A DNA stretch of 8,395 bases, taken from contig DAOVNI010000051.1 of NCBI GenBank assembly GCA_030630315.1, forward strand, positions 1 to 8,395, given 5' to 3'. This DNA comes from Phycisphaerae bacterium (GTDB lineage: Bacteria; Planctomycetota; Phycisphaerae; Sedimentisphaerales; Anaerobacaceae). This document shows positions 5,770 through 8,395 of the stretch, piece by piece (within the stretch, counting starts at the first letter, position 1; the number at the start of each line of letters is the position of its first letter). The notes beneath the pieces are model-generated. The model saw nothing but the letters and a program-made list of their open reading frames with translations. It ran no database searches and had not been told where the DNA came from. The translations under genes and the position numbers were made by a program.

Positions 5770-6285
5770 ATGAAAGATTTTCCCCCCAATCATTACGAGC
5801 GTGCATTCGAGAGTTGGTTGATTGATAATCACATTCAATACATTGCGGTAGATGAGCACAAGCGGGCGGCCTTCGGACGTTTGAAGATTAAGAGCTTCGA
5901 TTTTTTATTATATCCGGGCAATCAACAAATAATAATTGCAGAGGTAAAGGGAAGATTGTTTAAGGGGACCAGTTTCGCCAAATTAGCCGGCTTTGAATGT
6001 TGGGTCACAACCGAAGACGTCGATGGGCTGACCAGGTGGCGGGAGGTTTTCGGCCCGGGTCATCAAGCTATATTTGTTTTTGCCTACAAGGTCGAGAACG
6101 TCGATGTCGATTTTGACGGCAGGGCGGTCTATGATTTTGATGCAAACAGATATACATTTTTTACTGTTAAATTAGACGACTATCGCTGCTTTATGAAACG
6201 CCGCAGCCCCAAATGGCAGACCATAACTCTTCCCGCCGATAAGTTCCGGCAGTGCGTCGTTGAAATACAGAATTTATTATTCTAA
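5770..6285 (+). CDS. HYExAFE family protein, PD-(D/E)XK-like pattern
   Basis: The 171-residue product contains HYERAFE at 8-14, matching an uncharacterised family I know as HYExAFE, which I associate with Planctomycetota. The layout resembles a PD-(D/E)XK nuclease core: a helix with Glu10/Glu14, then SFDFLLY (42-48) giving Asp44, then IIIAEVKGR (54-62) giving Glu58-x-Lys60. The spacing Asp-13-Glu-x-Lys is right for that fold. Nuclease activity is an inference; such folds also occur in inactive or structural proteins. Later conserved-looking features are WVTTEDVDGLTRW (78-90) and FVFAYKVE (102-109). There is no signal peptide, so it is cytoplasmic. It begins six bases after hisS ends, with no clear Shine-Dalgarno site, so it probably relies on coupling to hisS. 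Confidence 0.85.
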   Translation: MKDFPPNHYERAFESWLIDNHIQYIAVDEHKRAAFGRLKIKSFDFLLYPGNQQIIIAEVKGRLFKGTSFAKLAGFECWVTTEDVDGLTRWREVFGPGHQAIFVFAYKVENVDVDFDGRAVYDFDANRYTFFTVKLDDYRCFMKRRSPKWQTITLPADKFRQCVVEIQNLLF

Positions 6286-6299
6286 TAAGGAGTAATCTT

Positions 6300-7919
6300 A
6301 TGATGTTTAATCGAACCATACGAGTAGCGTTCGTGTTTGTTGTAATAGCCTTTGCCGCACAGAAGGTCTATAGCGGCGTTGATGATTTGGCTGCTGAAAG
6401 TCTTATGCTCTACAAAAAAGTAGAGGCGATTAACTCTGATATGAAGGCGGCCACCGGTGACTTGGATAAACGTTTGAAGTATGTTCGGTACAGAATAAGG
6501 CGGTTGAAAGAGCCGGTCTTAGATGACAAAAAGCTAAAAAACTGTCTCAATAATATTGACCGATATAAAAGGTGGATAGCGGAACGTGAAGCCTGTATCA
6601 AGTTAGCAAAAATTACAGATGTCAACGAACGTGCTGAACTGCTAAAGAAATATGACGCGGACAGGAAAAGACTGCTCGCTGAAGAGATGGCAGCCGGCCA
6701 GCCGGTTCGGGAGAGGATAGATGAGCTAAGGCAAGAGGTCAAAGACAAGGAGGCGCCCTTTGAAAAAGCTATGAAGCCGTATTGCCTTTCACCAGGGCAG
6801 AACTATCCGGCAGTAGCCATTACAATGGTGAGTGCGCAGTATTATAAGGGTTTTGTCAGATACCATTGGCTGGATGCCGGGAATAAACAGCTTGCGTCTG
6901 CAACTATAGAACTGAAAGAAAAACCTGCTATAAAAGAGAATGCGGAGATGCTGGATGGCACTTTTTATGTCAGTGACAATTGGCCCGACTCCATCGTGGT
7001 CTGGGCAGGCTATTTTCGCATCAAGTTTGTGCCACAAAAGGCGGCTTGGCGAGGCAGAGAAAAGATTGCCAAAATCGTCGGGGATTTCATCGACCTGAAA
7101 GGATTGGCCAAAATTGACGCAACGCGAAGCGATAATCGCTTAAATGCCCTGGCCAGGGGAAGTTTAGCTTGTTCAAAAAAGTATGCAGCAAGCTATACTG
7201 CCATTGACCCGGAACGCCGGAAGGCGGCCAAAGAATTGCTTGCTCAGCGGCTTAAAGTTAAGGCTTTAATGAGTAGGTTAAGAAAGCCGCCGGCCGATAG
7301 CGACCAATTGACGAAAGATAGGCAAACAATAGAACACTTTGAGGAGGAGCTTAAGCAATACCAGGCCCGCCTCGATATCGGCAGAATGACCGACCCAAAT
7401 AAGCGGGCAGCAATTATAGTCAAGCTGGAAGCCGAGAAAAAGAGGCTTGATACGGAAAAGAAAAAGATAGTCAAACCTTATGATGACAGGATAAGGGAAC
7501 TGACAAGCGGCCTCAAAGATAAGGCTTTGGCGTTAGACAAAGCTATGAAGAGGTACTTTCTTGGAGGGGGAAATGCTTATCCCGGTATCACTGACATATC
7601 AATTGATGCGAAATTCTCTAAAGCCGCTACCACCTGCCGCTGGAAGGATGCCAATGGCGATATGGTGTGTTTTGGAGAATTGCGCATCCGTGACAGGCCC
7701 CTTATACCTGAAGGCGCCCGGATGCTTGATGGTCTTTATTATATCAGCGAAGGTGGCGAAGACTGGACCAATATCTGGGTCTGGGCTGGCAATTTTCACA
7801 TCTTTTTCAAAATAGAGAAAAAACAGTGGCAGGGAAAGAAAAGAGTCGGCGAAATGGTCAAACAGTTCGTTGACCTCAAAGGCCTGGCGAAAATCAATGT
7901 AACAAAAGAAGTAAAATGA
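6300..7919 (+). CDS. Secreted protein with two coiled-coil plus globular repeats
   Basis: The function is unknown. The ATG at 6300 follows TAAGGAG by seven bases, an excellent site; a second ATG comes next to it. Residues 5-25 form a signal peptide with a likely signal peptidase I cut after VYS (25), so the 539-residue protein should be exported. The mature part is an internal duplication. Each unit has a charged helical coiled-coil segment (about 35-155 and 305-415), then a globular part (about 160-275 and 417-536). Matching landmarks include ITDVNERAELLKKYDADRKR with MTDPNKRAAIIVKLEAEKKR, KAMKPY with KAMKRY, MLDGTFYVS with MLDGLYYIS, VVWAGYF with WVWAGNF, and FIDLKGLAKI with FVDLKGLAKI. The offset is about 260 residues. 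It lies 14 bp after the HYExAFE gene and overlaps rsmD by four bases. Confidence 0.85.
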   Translation: MMFNRTIRVAFVFVVIAFAAQKVYSGVDDLAAESLMLYKKVEAINSDMKAATGDLDKRLKYVRYRIRRLKEPVLDDKKLKNCLNNIDRYKRWIAEREACIKLAKITDVNERAELLKKYDADRKRLLAEEMAAGQPVRERIDELRQEVKDKEAPFEKAMKPYCLSPGQNYPAVAITMVSAQYYKGFVRYHWLDAGNKQLASATIELKEKPAIKENAEMLDGTFYVSDNWPDSIVVWAGYFRIKFVPQKAAWRGREKIAKIVGDFIDLKGLAKIDATRSDNRLNALARGSLACSKKYAASYTAIDPERRKAAKELLAQRLKVKALMSRLRKPPADSDQLTKDRQTIEHFEEELKQYQARLDIGRMTDPNKRAAIIVKLEAEKKRLDTEKKKIVKPYDDRIRELTSGLKDKALALDKAMKRYFLGGGNAYPGITDISIDAKFSKAATTCRWKDANGDMVCFGELRIRDRPLIPEGARMLDGLYYISEGGEDWTNIWVWAGNFHIFFKIEKKQWQGKKRVGEMVKQFVDLKGLAKINVTKEVK

Positions 7920-8395
7920 GAATCATAGCCGGTGCAAAACGAGGAATGAAATTGCTTAGCCCAAAGGCGCAGGTTTCGCGGCCGATTACCGACAGAGTCA
8001 AGGAGTCGCTTTTCAGCGTGCTTTACAAATATGACCTGCCGAACGGCAAAATGGTAGCCGATTTATTCTGCGGCGTCGGCTCTCTGGGGCTTGAAGCATT
8101 GAGCAGGGGGGCTGAGTTTGTTACTTTCGTCGAGAAAGACCCGAAGATTATTGCAATTTTAGAGAAGAATATAGAAAAGGCCGGGTATGCCGGCGAGTCA
8201 AAAGTTATACGGGCCAACGTCTTTAAGGTTGGCGCTGTGCTTAATTTCGATGAGCAAAAATATGGCCTTGTTTTTGTTGACCCGCCGTATTCGGCCACAA
8301 GGGATGTTCAGGCCGGTTCGCCTCTGGGTGGATTGCTTACTTTACTAAGCGAACAGGTGGCCACCGACGGAATTGTCGTGGTCAGGACTCACAAA
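7916..8395 (+). CDS. rsmD: 16S rRNA m2G966 methyltransferase, C-terminus cut by window edge
   Basis: RsmD transfers a methyl group from S-adenosylmethionine to N2 of G966 (E. coli numbering) of 16S rRNA during small-subunit assembly. The 160 visible residues begin MRIIAGAKRG, followed by SRPITDRVKESLFSVL (21-36), the SAM-binding motif ADLFCGVGSLGLEALSRGA (48-66), an acidic motif FVEKD (71-75) and the catalytic DPPY (122-125). Family members are about 185 residues, so roughly 25 are missing beyond the right edge. The start overlaps the stop of the preceding gene as ATGA, so translation is coupled. Confidence 0.95.
   Translation, partial: MRIIAGAKRGMKLLSPKAQVSRPITDRVKESLFSVLYKYDLPNGKMVADLFCGVGSLGLEALSRGAEFVTFVEKDPKIIAILEKNIEKAGYAGESKVIRANVFKVGAVLNFDEQKYGLVFVDPPYSATRDVQAGSPLGGLLTLLSEQVATDGIVVVRTHK

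Overview
The window looks like ordinary chromosome from an uncultured bacterium of roughly mid-range GC. The best taxonomic clue is a gene at 5770-6285 whose product starts with an HYERAFE motif; I recall this HYExAFE family mainly from Planctomycetota. Loose intergenic spacing, seven-base tandem arrays and dispersed palindromes fit a Planctomycetota (Phycisphaerae-like) genome. This assignment is inference. No tRNA, rRNA, CRISPR array, prophage or insertion sequence was seen.

Left part (1-2948). A homoserine dehydrogenase gene (hom) runs leftwards off the edge, missing only most of its C-terminal ACT domain. A 231-bp divergent intergenic region carries candidate promoters in both directions and a heptamer array. 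The rightward promoter (TTGAAG, 16 bp, TATAAT) leads into a 79-codon unknown ORF and then a membrane-anchored protein of about 409 residues with an NTF2-like tail. Just after the stop of that gene lies a diverged second copy of its last codons in another reading frame.

Middle (2949-3971). A leftward RluA-family pseudouridine synthase gene converges on the unknown gene, with no recognisable terminator in the 37 bp after the duplicated tail. Its reading frame contains an in-frame 20-bp palindrome of a dispersed-repeat type. Upstream, a second divergent region has a strong rightward promoter (TTGACG, 17 bp, TATATT) followed by six tandem heptamers.

Right part (3972-8395). A probable five-gene rightward operon: a CxxCxxxCC cysteine-cluster protein (YkgJ family), histidyl-tRNA synthetase (hisS), the HYExAFE protein with a PD-(D/E)XK-like residue pattern, a secreted protein built from two copies of a coiled-coil plus globular unit, and rsmD (16S rRNA m2G966 methyltransferase, cut by the right edge). 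Gaps are 58, 6, 14 and -4 bp. An imperfect 25-bp inverted repeat covers the first gap and encodes the end of the YkgJ-family protein. hisS, rsmD and the pseudouridine synthase give the area a translation and RNA-modification theme. The HYExAFE and duplicated coiled-coil proteins have no assigned role and are the most interesting unknowns.
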